Shown here: positions 18,809 through 27,854 of the stretch, in pieces | How positions within the stretch are numbered: the stretch's first letter is position 1 | How the letters are laid out: every line of letters begins with the position of its first letter | Source of the DNA: Flavobacteriales bacterium | GTDB taxonomy: Bacteria > Bacteroidota > Bacteroidia > Flavobacteriales_F > PHOS-HE28 | Assembly: GCA_016710015.1 (NCBI GenBank) | Contig: JADJLR010000006.1 | Coordinates: forward strand, 186,001-250,000 | Direction: 5' to 3' | DNA length: 64,000 bases | Made by a program: the position numbers and the translations under genes | The notes under the pieces: generated by a model | What the model was told of the DNA's origin: nothing | The model's database searches: none | Seen by the model: only the letters and a program-made list of their open reading frames with translations

Positions 18809-20359
18809 ATGAGCATACGCGCTGTTGCATTCCTTGCCACTTTTCTGTTATTGAGCGCTTCCGCGCACGCACAGCTTTCCTTCGGTGGTCATCCACTGGG
18901 GATGGACCGCTCCTTGGCACTGCCGGAGGCCCCTGTTGCCGTGATGCCGCCTATCGATCAAGCGGCCATCGATGCCCGCGATGCCGCAACTCGCGCATCC
19001 GGAGCCAAGGGACCGTTCTGGTACGGGTACAACCATACCACGGACCTGAGCCTGGAGAACAGTGGTGTGTGGCATACCATGAGCAACGGGGACCGGGTAT
19101 GGCGCTTGGCGATCGAATGCCCAGGAGCGTACAGCATCAACCTTCAGTTCCTCGATTACATCATTCCGGATGGGGCACAGGTATTCGTATACAACAACGA
19201 AGATGTACTGGGCGGATTCGAAGCGAATAGCAATCCGGGCCATACCGAATTGGGCGTGGATCTGCTGGCCGGAGACCGAGTGACGGTGGAATATGTGGAA
19301 CCGGCCCGTGTGGCTGGCCAAGGCCGTTTGCAAATCGGGCAAGTAACGCACGGCTACAAGGATGTGCTGGGCACCACCCGCGGGCTCGGAGACAGTGGCT
19401 CCTGCAACAACAATGTGATCTGCCCCATCGGTGACCCGTGGCGCGACCAGATCCGCTCAGTCGCCATCGTCCTTACGCAAGGAGGTCTATGTACAGGACA
19501 ACTCTTGAACAATTGCAACAACGACGGTACTCCCTACTTCCTGACAGCCAACCATTGCTTGGACAACAGTACCAACTGGGTGTTCCGGTTCAATTGGAAC
19601 AGTCCGAGTTGCCCGAACAACCTCAACGCACCTTACCAGAGCCTTTCCGGCTACACCTTGTTGGAGAACAGCGGGGGAAGCGATGTGGCCTTGCTGGAAT
19701 TGAATACCACCCCACCGGTGAATTACAACGTGTTCTACAGCGGTTGGGACCGCAGTACTTCACCCGCAAGCAGCGCGACCGGGATCCACCACCCCAGTGG
19801 GGATGTCAAAAAGATCAGTTTGGAAGAGCAGGCAGTCGTTTCCAGCACGTATGGATCGGCTCAGACATGGCGCGTTCCTGGGTGGGATGATGGTACCACC
19901 GAAGCGGGGTCGTCCGGCAGCGGCCTCTGGAACCAGGATGGATCGCTCGTTGGGCAACTCTATGGAGGTGATGCGAGTTGCGAGTACAACTTCAACGATC
20001 ACTACGGGAAGTTCTCCGTGAGTTTCCCCTTGTTGAGTGAATGGCTGGGGTCCTGTGGAACACAGCTGCAGGGCTATCCGGCTTCCGGTGTGGGCATCCA
20101 AGATGAGGTGGTTGCGGACCGTGTGCAGATCCTTCCGAACCCGACCGCTGGGCTGGTCACCATTCTTCTTCCACAGGGTCTTGTTCAGTCCGACCTTCGC
20201 GTGATCGATGCCGTCGGTCGCACGGTTGTTCAACACACCATCGGCCAGGGTACCGAACGCCTCAGCTTGGACCTGACCGGCCAGGGTGCCGGAGCCTATG
20301 CGGTGGAAGTGACGACGAATGGGTCGCGCATAGTGGAGCGTTTGGTAATTACACGCTGA
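18809..20359 (+). CDS. T9SS-secreted lysyl endopeptidase-like serine protease
   Basis: 516 residues. A signal peptide (MSIRAVAFLATFLLLSASAHA) is followed by a propeptide-like region of about 190 residues. Then comes a trypsin-fold catalytic domain with His249 in LTANHCLD, Asp292 in SDVALLEL and Ser369 in EAGSSGSGLW, surrounded by Cys pairs as in Achromobacter lysyl endopeptidase. The last 80 residues are a type A sorting domain (LPNPTAG, VIDAVGRT, GAYAVEV). Likely a secreted protease. A close paralogue follows 42 bases later. Confidence 0.88.
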   Translation: MSIRAVAFLATFLLLSASAHAQLSFGGHPLGMDRSLALPEAPVAVMPPIDQAAIDARDAATRASGAKGPFWYGYNHTTDLSLENSGVWHTMSNGDRVWRLAIECPGAYSINLQFLDYIIPDGAQVFVYNNEDVLGGFEANSNPGHTELGVDLLAGDRVTVEYVEPARVAGQGRLQIGQVTHGYKDVLGTTRGLGDSGSCNNNVICPIGDPWRDQIRSVAIVLTQGGLCTGQLLNNCNNDGTPYFLTANHCLDNSTNWVFRFNWNSPSCPNNLNAPYQSLSGYTLLENSGGSDVALLELNTTPPVNYNVFYSGWDRSTSPASSATGIHHPSGDVKKISLEEQAVVSSTYGSAQTWRVPGWDDGTTEAGSSGSGLWNQDGSLVGQLYGGDASCEYNFNDHYGKFSVSFPLLSEWLGSCGTQLQGYPASGVGIQDEVVADRVQILPNPTAGLVTILLPQGLVQSDLRVIDAVGRTVVQHTIGQGTERLSLDLTGQGAGAYAVEVTTNGSRIVERLVITR

Positions 20360-20401
20360 TCAACTCGTATTCAACACTAGAACGGTTCGACCCCGAAGAT
20401 C

Positions 20402-22633
20402 ATGAAGGACCTCAAGACCAAGTTCTGGATCTCGTGTTCACTTATCCTGCTTTGTAGTTCAGGGCAGGCACAGATCGGATACGGAGGAAGGCCCATCGGG
20501 CTGTCCCGCGGAGCAAGTTTGCTGACCCCAACGCATGCGGTGACCCTGCCTACGGTGGACCATGCGTCCCTTATTCAAGCTGATGAGGCCGCCATGGCCA
20601 CCGGTGTGAAAGGTCCGTATCGTTTTGGATACAACCATGCCACGGACCTTGGAATGCGGACCCACGGCACATGGACCACGCTACGGAATGGGGATCGCGT
20701 TTGGCAGTTGAGCATTCATTGTCCGGGAGCCTTGAGCATCAATTTCGTATTCGATCGGTTCGTGATCCCCGAGGGTGCCAAGGTCTACGTGTACACCCCG
20801 GAACAAGTCCAACTGGGAGCATTCGACCAGAGTAGCAACGGAGGGCGATCTTCCATGGGCGTGACCCAGTTGCCCGGCGAGCGGATCACCATCGAATACC
20901 AAGAACCGGCCGCAGTTGCAGGACAAGGCGAGCTACACATCGACCAGGTGACGCATGGCTACCGCGACATCTTCGCCATGGCCCGCGATCTGGGCGAAAG
21001 TGGCGCGTGCAACATCAATGTGATCTGCCCCGAGGGTGATGACTGGCGCGACCAGATCCGTTCCGTAGCGATCCTCACCACCGGAGGAAGTGGCTTCTGC
21101 ACCGGATCACTGGTGAACAATTGCGCCGAGGACGGTACCCCCTACTTCCTCACGGCCAACCATTGCTTGGATGAGGATGTGGAGAATTGGGTCTTTCGCT
21201 TCAATTGGGACAGTCCCGTCTGCGACCCGACCGAGAATGGCCCCATGGACCAGACCGTATCCGGTTGCACCTTATTGGCCAATAGCGGCGGTACGGATGT
21301 CGCGCTGTTGGAATTGAATACCGTACCTCCGGAAGAATACGATGTGTACTACAGCGGTTGGGACCACTCCACCACCCCGGCCCAGAACATGACCGGGATC
21401 CACCATCCGCGTGGCGATATCAAGAAGATCTCCCACTCCGATGGGTCTGCGGTCCTAGGGACCTTCCTTGGTGCCGATTGTTGGCGCGTATCCGTTTGGA
21501 ACGATGGGACCACGGAGCCGGGTTCTTCCGGCAGTGGCCTGTGGAACCAGAACAAGCAATTGGTCGGTCAACTCTACGGCGGTGCTGCGAATTGCGCGAA
21601 CAGTGTGGACGATTATTACGGTCGTCTGGATGTGAGCTGGCCGTTGATCGAGCAATGGCTGGGAAATACCTGCGGAGATACGCTGGGTGGATGGGAACCG
21701 AATGAAGTGGTGCCCATCGTCTTCGATGCCGCCGTTACTTCGATCACCCAGATCGCCGAACTCCAGTGCGGTGAGGATACGATCACTCCCGTCTTCACGT
21801 TGAAGAACAATGGAACGGTACCACTGACCGATGCGACGATCACCTATGGCATGGTCGGAGGGGATCCTTACGTGTTCGAGTGGAGCGGCAACTTGCTGCC
21901 CGGACAGACCGGCACGGTGGGGCTTCCCGCTATTCCGCTGCTTTCTGGCGAGAATATCCTTACCGTGAATTGCTCGGCACCGAATGGTGGTGCGGATCAA
22001 GTGCCTTTGAACGATACATGGTCCTTCACGTTCACGGCAAGTACACCCGCCGCGCTGGTGAGCTTGATCCTGACGTTGGATAATTACGGCTCCGATGTCA
22101 CTTGGGACCTACAGACCGAAACCGGGGTTGAGCTTTATTCCGGCGGTCCCTATTCCGATATGGAGAACGGCGTGGTGGACAGTGTCGCGTTCTGCCTTTC
22201 GAACGGTTGCTACACCTTCACCATCAACGATGTCTATGGCGATGGGATCTGCTGTACCGAAGGGGATGGCGAGTTGGTGATCCGCGATGAATTCGGCTTC
22301 GTGTTCGTGGAAAGCGATGGGCAGTATGGGGATGGCTTCAGTACCGACCTCTGCTTGGTGGACGTGGCGGTGAACGAACTCGATCCCACGACTGCGATCC
22401 GGATCCAACCCAATCCTTCCGGTGGTCTTTTCACACTGGACCTATCCCCGTTCACTGGGCGAGTGCAGGTAACGGTTCTGGATGCGGTGGGTCGTTCGGT
22501 GCGTCGTTTCGTGGTTCCCGGTGGAATGGCGAATACCAAGCTGGATCTGCAAAGTGGATCGGCAGGCACGTACCTGGTCCTCCTCGATCACGCAGGAGGT
22601 CGTGCCATGCAGCGGATCGTTGTGGAGCACTAG
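20402..22633 (+). CDS. T9SS-secreted lysyl endopeptidase-like protease with extra C-terminal domains
   Basis: 743 residues. Paralogue of the gene before it: signal peptide, propeptide, then a protease domain with His254 (LTANHCLD), Asp299 (TDVALLEL) and Ser376 (EPGSSGSGLW). Unlike its neighbour it carries two more modules: a CARDB-like stretch (VFTLKNNGTVPLTDATITY, about residues 460-540) and a segment with YTFTINDVYGDGICC, a calcium- or carbohydrate-associated motif frequent in marine Bacteroidota. A type A sorting domain ends the protein. Its TAG stop forms the first bases of a 15-base inverted repeat. Confidence 0.88.
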   Translation: MKDLKTKFWISCSLILLCSSGQAQIGYGGRPIGLSRGASLLTPTHAVTLPTVDHASLIQADEAAMATGVKGPYRFGYNHATDLGMRTHGTWTTLRNGDRVWQLSIHCPGALSINFVFDRFVIPEGAKVYVYTPEQVQLGAFDQSSNGGRSSMGVTQLPGERITIEYQEPAAVAGQGELHIDQVTHGYRDIFAMARDLGESGACNINVICPEGDDWRDQIRSVAILTTGGSGFCTGSLVNNCAEDGTPYFLTANHCLDEDVENWVFRFNWDSPVCDPTENGPMDQTVSGCTLLANSGGTDVALLELNTVPPEEYDVYYSGWDHSTTPAQNMTGIHHPRGDIKKISHSDGSAVLGTFLGADCWRVSVWNDGTTEPGSSGSGLWNQNKQLVGQLYGGAANCANSVDDYYGRLDVSWPLIEQWLGNTCGDTLGGWEPNEVVPIVFDAAVTSITQIAELQCGEDTITPVFTLKNNGTVPLTDATITYGMVGGDPYVFEWSGNLLPGQTGTVGLPAIPLLSGENILTVNCSAPNGGADQVPLNDTWSFTFTASTPAALVSLILTLDNYGSDVTWDLQTETGVELYSGGPYSDMENGVVDSVAFCLSNGCYTFTINDVYGDGICCTEGDGELVIRDEFGFVFVESDGQYGDGFSTDLCLVDVAVNELDPTTAIRIQPNPSGGLFTLDLSPFTGRVQVTVLDAVGRSVRRFVVPGGMANTKLDLQSGSAGTYLVLLDHAGGRAMQRIVVEH

Positions 22634-22820
22634 TGTAGTAACCACTAGGTTCATGAACTATCTCCACCGCCTTTTCTTCTTCCTGCCGCGTTGGAACACT
22701 TCGTCGTAGCGCCTGCTACGCCGTGCGTATTCCGCCCCCGTCGAGCCGGGGCGAAGACGCTTGCATGAAGAAGAAATGACGGTAGTTCTTTGGTTCACCA
22801 ACTTCGTGGCTACTACACTA
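22631..22820. terminator. 190-base inverted-repeat element between convergent genes
   Basis: TAGTGTAGTAACCAC at 22631-22645 pairs with GTGGCTACTACACTA at 22806-22820 (one mismatch). Further pairs lie inside: TTTTCTTCTTCCTGC with GCATGAAGAAGAAAT, then GTAGCGCCTGCTAC and CGCCCC...GGGGCG near the centre. The TAG stops of both convergent genes are the outermost bases. The long hairpin probably ends transcription from both sides. It may also be a mobile palindromic element. Confidence 0.65.
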
Positions 22821-23462
22821 GTACCGAAGGAAATAGTACAGGGTCTTCACGTATTCGTTGTTCACCATGAGCAGTCCTTGCTCGCTGGTCCACCACACTT
22901 GTGCATCGTATTCCGTACTCGGTGCGGCATGGACCAACACGGTGACCCCACTGCCCTTGGCGCGCATCCGGAACACCTTCGCAACCCGGCGGGTATGGAA
23001 ATCCGTGGAGACCACGAGGATGGTATCCATTCCCAAGCTACGCGCGTGGTGGATGATACCGCTGGCCTCCTCGAAGGTACTGGTGCCATACCGCAACGGC
23101 AGTATCGCGCTCGGTGAAGCGCCTTTCCGGATCGCGGCGGTGCGGGTAAGATCCGCCTCTGTAAGGTCCCGCCCTTCTGCCTTGTTGGCAGCCATCACAC
23201 TGGATCCCGTGCAATAGGCAATGGGCACACAGCCTTGCTCCAACACCTTGCTGGCCTCCGTACCGCGATCGAAGGGTGATCCGCCGAGTACATACATCGC
23301 ATCCGCTTTGCAAGTGGCATCCGCATCGATCAAGAACCCGCCGATGGCCCGAAGGATGGCGAAGCGGGCGAACCAAGCGACCATGAGGATCGCCGCGAAC
23401 CAAAGCAGTCTCCGCATCCAGCGTGCCATGACGTGGCGATAACGGGGGGTCGGGGTGCCCAT
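22818..23462 (-). CDS. YdcF/SanA-like (DUF218) membrane protein
   Basis: About 214 residues from the ATG at MGTPTPRYRHVMARW; an ATG at 23480 that overlaps the previous stop is possible. One N-terminal helix (LLWFAAILMVAWFARFAIL) anchors a DUF218 domain: YVLGGSPFDRGTEASKVLEQG, then SSVMAANKAEG, STFEEASGIIHHARSLG, and VVSTDFHTRRV. In other bacteria these proteins affect envelope permeability and vancomycin sensitivity (SanA) or are of unknown function (YdcF). It follows the vWA-like gene by four bases and is likely in the same transcript. Confidence 0.78.
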   Translation of the reverse strand: MGTPTPRYRHVMARWMRRLLWFAAILMVAWFARFAILRAIGGFLIDADATCKADAMYVLGGSPFDRGTEASKVLEQGCVPIAYCTGSSVMAANKAEGRDLTEADLTRTAAIRKGASPSAILPLRYGTSTFEEASGIIHHARSLGMDTILVVSTDFHTRRVAKVFRMRAKGSGVTVLVHAAPSTEYDAQVWWTSEQGLLMVNNEYVKTLYYFLRY

Positions 23463-23466
23463 GGCT

Positions 23467-25551
23467 TCAGTACGATCCATTCCTGCGCCGCACCACCCAT
23501 TCCACGGTGAGTAGGCCAAGGATCAGGAAGAACAACCAACGTAGACCGATGAGGTCACTGAAACTCGGATGCGCGTACGATCGGGCGATCAGGTCCTTTC
23601 GAGCTTCCATGGCCTTCACGATCGCGGCCGTGCCACCGGGCCGCACCGTTTCCCCTTGGGTCCTTGCCGCCAGATCGGCCCAAAGCCCGTGGTCCGCAAC
23701 AGTGGTCCGTTGTTCGGCCATCAGCGCTTGGATGTGGATCTCTCCAGCCGCGTTGTAGCGCTTACCATCCATGGCGGTGTGCGCGGTCCAAGTGTACGTG
23801 CCTTCCGGCAGTCGGCCGGCATCCAACCGATAACCGGTTCCGGATGGACTGAAGACGTACGGGAAATCCCGCCCCTCTTCATCCTTCAGCACGATGCTCA
23901 CCTCCGCTTCGTTCACCGGTTCGAAGGAGGCGTTGTACAACTCTGCACTGAATAGCACCGGTTCGTTCTCTGCGAAGTGAGGTGCATGCGTTACACGGAA
24001 TCGCTCCTTGCTCGCTTTCAATGCCAGGAACTGCACCAGCTTATGCACCAAACGATCGAACCGCGAATGATCACCGTTCTGCGCAAGGTCGGCCAGTCGC
24101 CAACGCCACAGCCCTTCGCCGGCCACAACGCCTACGCGTCGCTCCTGTTGTTGGGTGAATGCGATGAGTGGATAATTCGTGTTCACCACACCGATGCGTT
24201 GGAAACAAAGTGCAGTTGCGGAACGGCCCAATTCGAACTGACCGAAGGGCACTTGGAGTGGCGGGAATCGCTCGATCGCGCGTTGCTGGTCCACATCCAG
24301 TGTGAAGAAGGTGAAGTCCTTGTTGATCACCGCTTGCGCATCCGTGATGGATCCCCGTGCCGTAGTGACCCGCACCCCGGCACTTTGCGCATTGAAGGCG
24401 TTGAGGTCCACCCCACTTCCCAGAATGAAACAGAGCGGAACGCCCGCTGTGGATGCTTCTTGGAGAATCGGTTGAATGGGTCGCTTCGCTGTTGGAAGAC
24501 CGTGGAGGATCACGAGGTCGAAGGCACTCAGCTTGCCCGTGAAGTCCGCAGCATAGGCCAACTCGGTGCCGTACCCTTCCAACCCTCCCAAGGCTGCACG
24601 CAATGCACCGAGATCCGGATGTGGTGCGGCGGCCAACAACAACACCTTCTGCCGATCGTCCAAGACCTCGATCAGGATGTCCGCACGGTTGTTCACCACG
24701 CTCGCCTCTCCTTCCACCGGCCGCACCACGGCGGTGAAGCGCTGCATCCCGGCGCGTTCTGCTTTCACCGTGAAGGGGATCTCCACGAAACTCGGATGGC
24801 CAGCGATCACGATGTCCTTGCCCACCACTTCCTTTCCCGCGTGCAGTACGGAGACCCGCGTACGCGTACCACCCATGTGCTTCGCTTCGACACGAACCAG
24901 CAATGGCAATTCGTTGCCCAAGTAACCGATGCGGTTGTGCTCCACGCCACGCAGTACCAGGTCCGAACGCACAGTGGTATCGCCCAACGCGATGGCGAAT
25001 ACCGGAACACCCAATCGATCAGCGCTGGAACGTGGATCGCGGCCTCGCGTATAGATGCCGTCACCATCGATGATGACCGCACCCAGGTCCGGACCGCTGA
25101 ACCGATCGTAGACCTCGCGCAATGCTTGGTCAATGTCCGTGAGCCCTTCGGTTTGTGTGAATGAAAGTCCATCCGTAACACCTTCCCCGTACGTGAAGGA
25201 GCGTACCTCGAAACGATCATCCAAGGTGGCGACCAAGTCGTTGATCTCTTCAGGGTATGTGGATCGGATAGCGGCGGTATCGCCGACGGCCAACAACGAA
25301 GACGATCCGTCGTGCGCGATGACCACGATGGGCTTCCGCACTTCGCGAACGAGTATCCGGACCATCGGTTCCAACAGGAAGAAGGCGATCAACGCAACGA
25401 CCATCGCCCGCAGTACGGCCAACAGCACCGACACATTGCGCGAGAATCCATCCTTTCCGCCCGTTCTGCGATACAACACCCATGCTAGTGCAAGACCGAG
25501 CAATAAGCAAAGCGGTGCCAGCCAAAGGCTATGGGCGGTGGTCAGGGACAT
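23467..25551 (-). CDS. vWA-like domain membrane protein
   Basis: 694 residues. Two N-terminal helices (about residues 9-30 and 42-65) and one C-terminal helix (LIGLRWLFFLILGLLTVEWV) place the middle outside the membrane. The first extracytoplasmic part resembles the von Willebrand A-like proteins of Bacteroidota: VVIAHDGSSSLL, then AVIIDGDGIYTRGRDP. Later segments look like a glutamine-amidotransferase-type fold (VILHGLP, FILGSGVD). The first aspartate motif is altered from DxSxS to DGSSS. Function not established; often grouped with Bat-type proteins. The start is the ATG at MSLTTAHS, preceded by GACCTTTGCACCCC. Confidence 0.72.
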   Translation of the reverse strand: MSLTTAHSLWLAPLCLLLGLALAWVLYRRTGGKDGFSRNVSVLLAVLRAMVVALIAFFLLEPMVRILVREVRKPIVVIAHDGSSSLLAVGDTAAIRSTYPEEINDLVATLDDRFEVRSFTYGEGVTDGLSFTQTEGLTDIDQALREVYDRFSGPDLGAVIIDGDGIYTRGRDPRSSADRLGVPVFAIALGDTTVRSDLVLRGVEHNRIGYLGNELPLLVRVEAKHMGGTRTRVSVLHAGKEVVGKDIVIAGHPSFVEIPFTVKAERAGMQRFTAVVRPVEGEASVVNNRADILIEVLDDRQKVLLLAAAPHPDLGALRAALGGLEGYGTELAYAADFTGKLSAFDLVILHGLPTAKRPIQPILQEASTAGVPLCFILGSGVDLNAFNAQSAGVRVTTARGSITDAQAVINKDFTFFTLDVDQQRAIERFPPLQVPFGQFELGRSATALCFQRIGVVNTNYPLIAFTQQQERRVGVVAGEGLWRWRLADLAQNGDHSRFDRLVHKLVQFLALKASKERFRVTHAPHFAENEPVLFSAELYNASFEPVNEAEVSIVLKDEEGRDFPYVFSPSGTGYRLDAGRLPEGTYTWTAHTAMDGKRYNAAGEIHIQALMAEQRTTVADHGLWADLAARTQGETVRPGGTAAIVKAMEARKDLIARSYAHPSFSDLIGLRWLFFLILGLLTVEWVVRRRNGSY

Positions 25552-25578
25552 GGGGTGCAAAGGTCGGGGCTAGGGCAA

Positions 25579-25615
25579 GCATGTGGGCATGAGAGCATGT
25601 GGGCATGTGGGTATG
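25579..25615 (+). repeat. Short direct repeat GCATGTGGGCATG
   Basis: About two and a half copies of a 13-17-base unit lie between the vWA-like gene and fabG. No function seen. Confidence 0.6.
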
Positions 25616-25645
25616 GCCAATGCGAACGATGCCGTTGGTTCACGC

Positions 25646-26395
25646 TTAGGCCAACATACCCCCGCAAACGCTCAATGTCTGTCCGGTGATGTAGCTGCTG
25701 AGGTCGCTGCCGAGAAAGACACACGCGTTGGCCACGTCGGTCGGGGTGCCACCACGCTTCAACGGGATGCCTTCGCGCCAGCCTTCCACTACTTTCTGAT
25801 CGAGGGCAGCGGTCATTTCGGTTTCGATGAAACCCGGTGCGATGGCATTGCTGCGTATGTTGCGGCTGCCCAATTCCTTGGCCACGCTTTTGGTGAAGCC
25901 GAGGATCGCAGCTTTGCTAGCGGCATAGTTTGCTTGGCCCGCATTGCCTTGAACGCCCACCACGCTGCTCATGTTGATGATGCTGCCACTGCGTTGCTTG
26001 AGCATGGTGCGTAGAACGGCCTTCGTCATGTTGAACACGCTCTTCATGTTGGTGTTCATCACCGCATCGAAGTCGGCTTCGCTCATGCGCATGAGCAATT
26101 GGTCCTTGGTGATCCCGGCGTTATTCACCAGAATATCCAGCCTTTCCCATGCAGCGACGACCTGATCAACTGCAGCTTGCGCGGCATTGAAGTCACCGGC
26201 ATCGCTTTGGATCGCCAACACCTTGCGGCCACTTTTCGTTGCAAGTTCCTCCGCGAGCGCGTTCGCCTTCTCCGGGCTGCTCACGTAGGTGAAGGCCACG
26301 TGTGCCCCTTCTTCCAAGAAGCGTTCAACAATGCCTTTGCCGATACCGCGTGATCCGCCCGTGATGAGGGCGACCTTGTCCTGTAATAGTGCCAT
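25646..26395 (-). CDS. fabG: 3-oxoacyl-[acyl-carrier-protein] reductase
   Basis: 249 residues, short-chain dehydrogenase. Reduces beta-ketoacyl-ACP with NADPH in fatty acid elongation. The cofactor loop is TGGSRGIG at 12-19, NNAG is at 91-94, and the active site comprises Ser144 (NMSS), Tyr157 and Lys161 (YAASK). GQANYAASKAAILGFTKS and IAPGFIETEMT are characteristic of FabG. It stands alone rather than in a fab cluster. TATCTTCG four bases upstream of the ATG suggests a leaderless transcript. Confidence 0.93.
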   Translation of the reverse strand: MALLQDKVALITGGSRGIGKGIVERFLEEGAHVAFTYVSSPEKANALAEELATKSGRKVLAIQSDAGDFNAAQAAVDQVVAAWERLDILVNNAGITKDQLLMRMSEADFDAVMNTNMKSVFNMTKAVLRTMLKQRSGSIINMSSVVGVQGNAGQANYAASKAAILGFTKSVAKELGSRNIRSNAIAPGFIETEMTAALDQKVVEGWREGIPLKRGGTPTDVANACVFLGSDLSSYITGQTLSVCGGMLA

Positions 26396-26399
26396 TGGG

Positions 26400-26407
26400 C
26401 GAAGATA
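26400..26407 (-). promoter_or_regulatory. -7-like element TATCTTCG of fabG
   Basis: Lies four bases before the fabG ATG. If used, RNA would begin at about the start codon. Confidence 0.4.
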
Positions 26408-26434
26408 GCCCGACTGAACAATGACCGATCGACG

Positions 26435-27634
26435 CTACTCCCGGAGGAATGGTGCTGAACGCATAACCTTGCCCTGCTCCACCATGGCCAAACGATAGAC
26501 CCCTGGGGTAAGCCCAGAGACATCGATGAAAGTGCCGGAGATCCGACCGATCAGGATAGTTCTTCCAGTAACATCGGTAACGGTATATGCCCCACTTTGC
26601 TCCTGGAAGTCATTGGTCCAATTCAACACGTCTTTCGTGGGCACGGGATACAAGCGTCCTTGGACCGGCGATGGAAGATCGGACCCGATACCCACAGTAC
26701 CCCAACTCAGGATCGCAGCGCCATTGACCAATCCGGTAACGTACACAAGGTCGTCGTGCGCAAAAGCGCTGAAGGTCTGGCCGTTCGCAGAATTATCGAA
26801 GCTACCCAACAGGGCTGCCGAATTCGGTCCAAGCGTGTAAATGCGAACCCCGAACTGCTCCGAGGTCACCAACAGCCGATCGTCGTGGAGTTGTACGCGG
26901 TATGCCGGACCGTCGCTCTCGGGCACGCCGTAGAGGATCTGTGGCGATGCAGGATCGGCCAGACTGAAAAGGAGCGCACCGCCCCCGTTCTGCCCCACGG
27001 CCAAGGTGGTGCCATCGCTTTCCATGGACACTGAAACGAAATTGCTTCCCGTGCTTGAGATCACTTGCATGTCCTCTGGGTCACTGATGTCAACGACCTT
27101 CAATCCATTGCCATCCGCAACGTAGGCGTAGTTGCCATTCACCGCTACGCCCCGTGCTTGCTGACCACCCGGGATTGCGAATGCTTGCAATATGAAAGGC
27201 ACCTGCGGATCGGTCACATCGATGCTCACCAGACCGCCTTGTGCGTTGGCCGCGTACAACACGTTCCCTTGGATGGCGAGATCGAAGACGCCGGCAGATG
27301 CTGGGAGCGGAACACTACCTAATGTGAGCGGTGCGCTGGGTACTGTTAGGTCCACGACCTTCACTACGGGTTGCATGCCGGTCCCGAAGTAGGCCCGATC
27401 GCCGGCTACCATCACAGCGGTTCCGAATCCTATGCTCGCGTTGCCGGTAAGCTGTGGCATCGCAGGATCCGTGATGTCGACCATATGGCCCGCACCGGTG
27501 ATCATGTATTGCTCATACCCAGAACAGGCGAACAACCCATTGAATGGGAAGTAACCGACTTCCAGCAAGGACTGCGCCGGTGCGAAGGTCGTAGTCGCGA
27601 TCAAAGCCACCACTACGGATATGGGCTTGTTCAT
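26435..27634 (-). CDS. T9SS-secreted LVIVD-type beta-propeller protein
   Basis: 399 residues. A signal peptide (MNKPISVVVALIATTTFAPAQ) is followed by about seven blades containing the LVIVD-type pattern: MVDITDPAMPQLTGN, KVVDLTVPSAPLTLG, SIDVTDPQVPFIL, KVVDISDPEDMQV. The C-terminal 80 residues are a type A sorting domain (YPVPTKDVLNW, TDVTGRTIL, PGVYRLAMV). Exported; probably a structural or binding role at the surface. The gene lies just upstream of the fabG promoter on the same strand. Confidence 0.82.
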   Translation of the reverse strand: MNKPISVVVALIATTTFAPAQSLLEVGYFPFNGLFACSGYEQYMITGAGHMVDITDPAMPQLTGNASIGFGTAVMVAGDRAYFGTGMQPVVKVVDLTVPSAPLTLGSVPLPASAGVFDLAIQGNVLYAANAQGGLVSIDVTDPQVPFILQAFAIPGGQQARGVAVNGNYAYVADGNGLKVVDISDPEDMQVISSTGSNFVSVSMESDGTTLAVGQNGGGALLFSLADPASPQILYGVPESDGPAYRVQLHDDRLLVTSEQFGVRIYTLGPNSAALLGSFDNSANGQTFSAFAHDDLVYVTGLVNGAAILSWGTVGIGSDLPSPVQGRLYPVPTKDVLNWTNDFQEQSGAYTVTDVTGRTILIGRISGTFIDVSGLTPGVYRLAMVEQGKVMRSAPFLRE

Positions 27635-27691
27635 GAACCCGAAAGTAATCCACCACGACCGATCGATGAACTCGGATCCTGTCCGGGGTAT

Positions 27692-27848
27692 CTACCCAGC
27701 ACATCCTTCAGCTTGATACTTAGGCTGGCTGGGTCGTCCATCGCACGGTTACCGATTTCACGCATCACGTCCTTTTTTGAGGCAGCGCTTTCATCGGCAA
27801 CGGATACAGTGGCACCACCATGTCCACTTCGCGCACTGGGCGGAGCTG
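27692..27848 (-). pseudogene. Relic resembling the 3' end of sucD
   Basis: Read on the minus strand, about 50 codons give GHGGATVSVADESAASKKDV, MREIGNRAMDDPAS, and LKDVLG. These align with the SucD tail GHAGAIVSGADESAEAKKKV ... VKEVLG at about half identity, in one unbroken frame, in the same orientation as the intact sucD 1.6 kb upstream. There is no upstream part and no start. It directly abuts the stop of the T9SS gene at 27855. Confidence 0.7.
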
Positions 27849-27854
27849 GAAAGC

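Noticed and set aside
23977..25164. A 395-codon plus-strand frame opposite the vWA-like gene
   Set aside because: No start context or motif; the opposite strand carries coherent helices and domain motifs.
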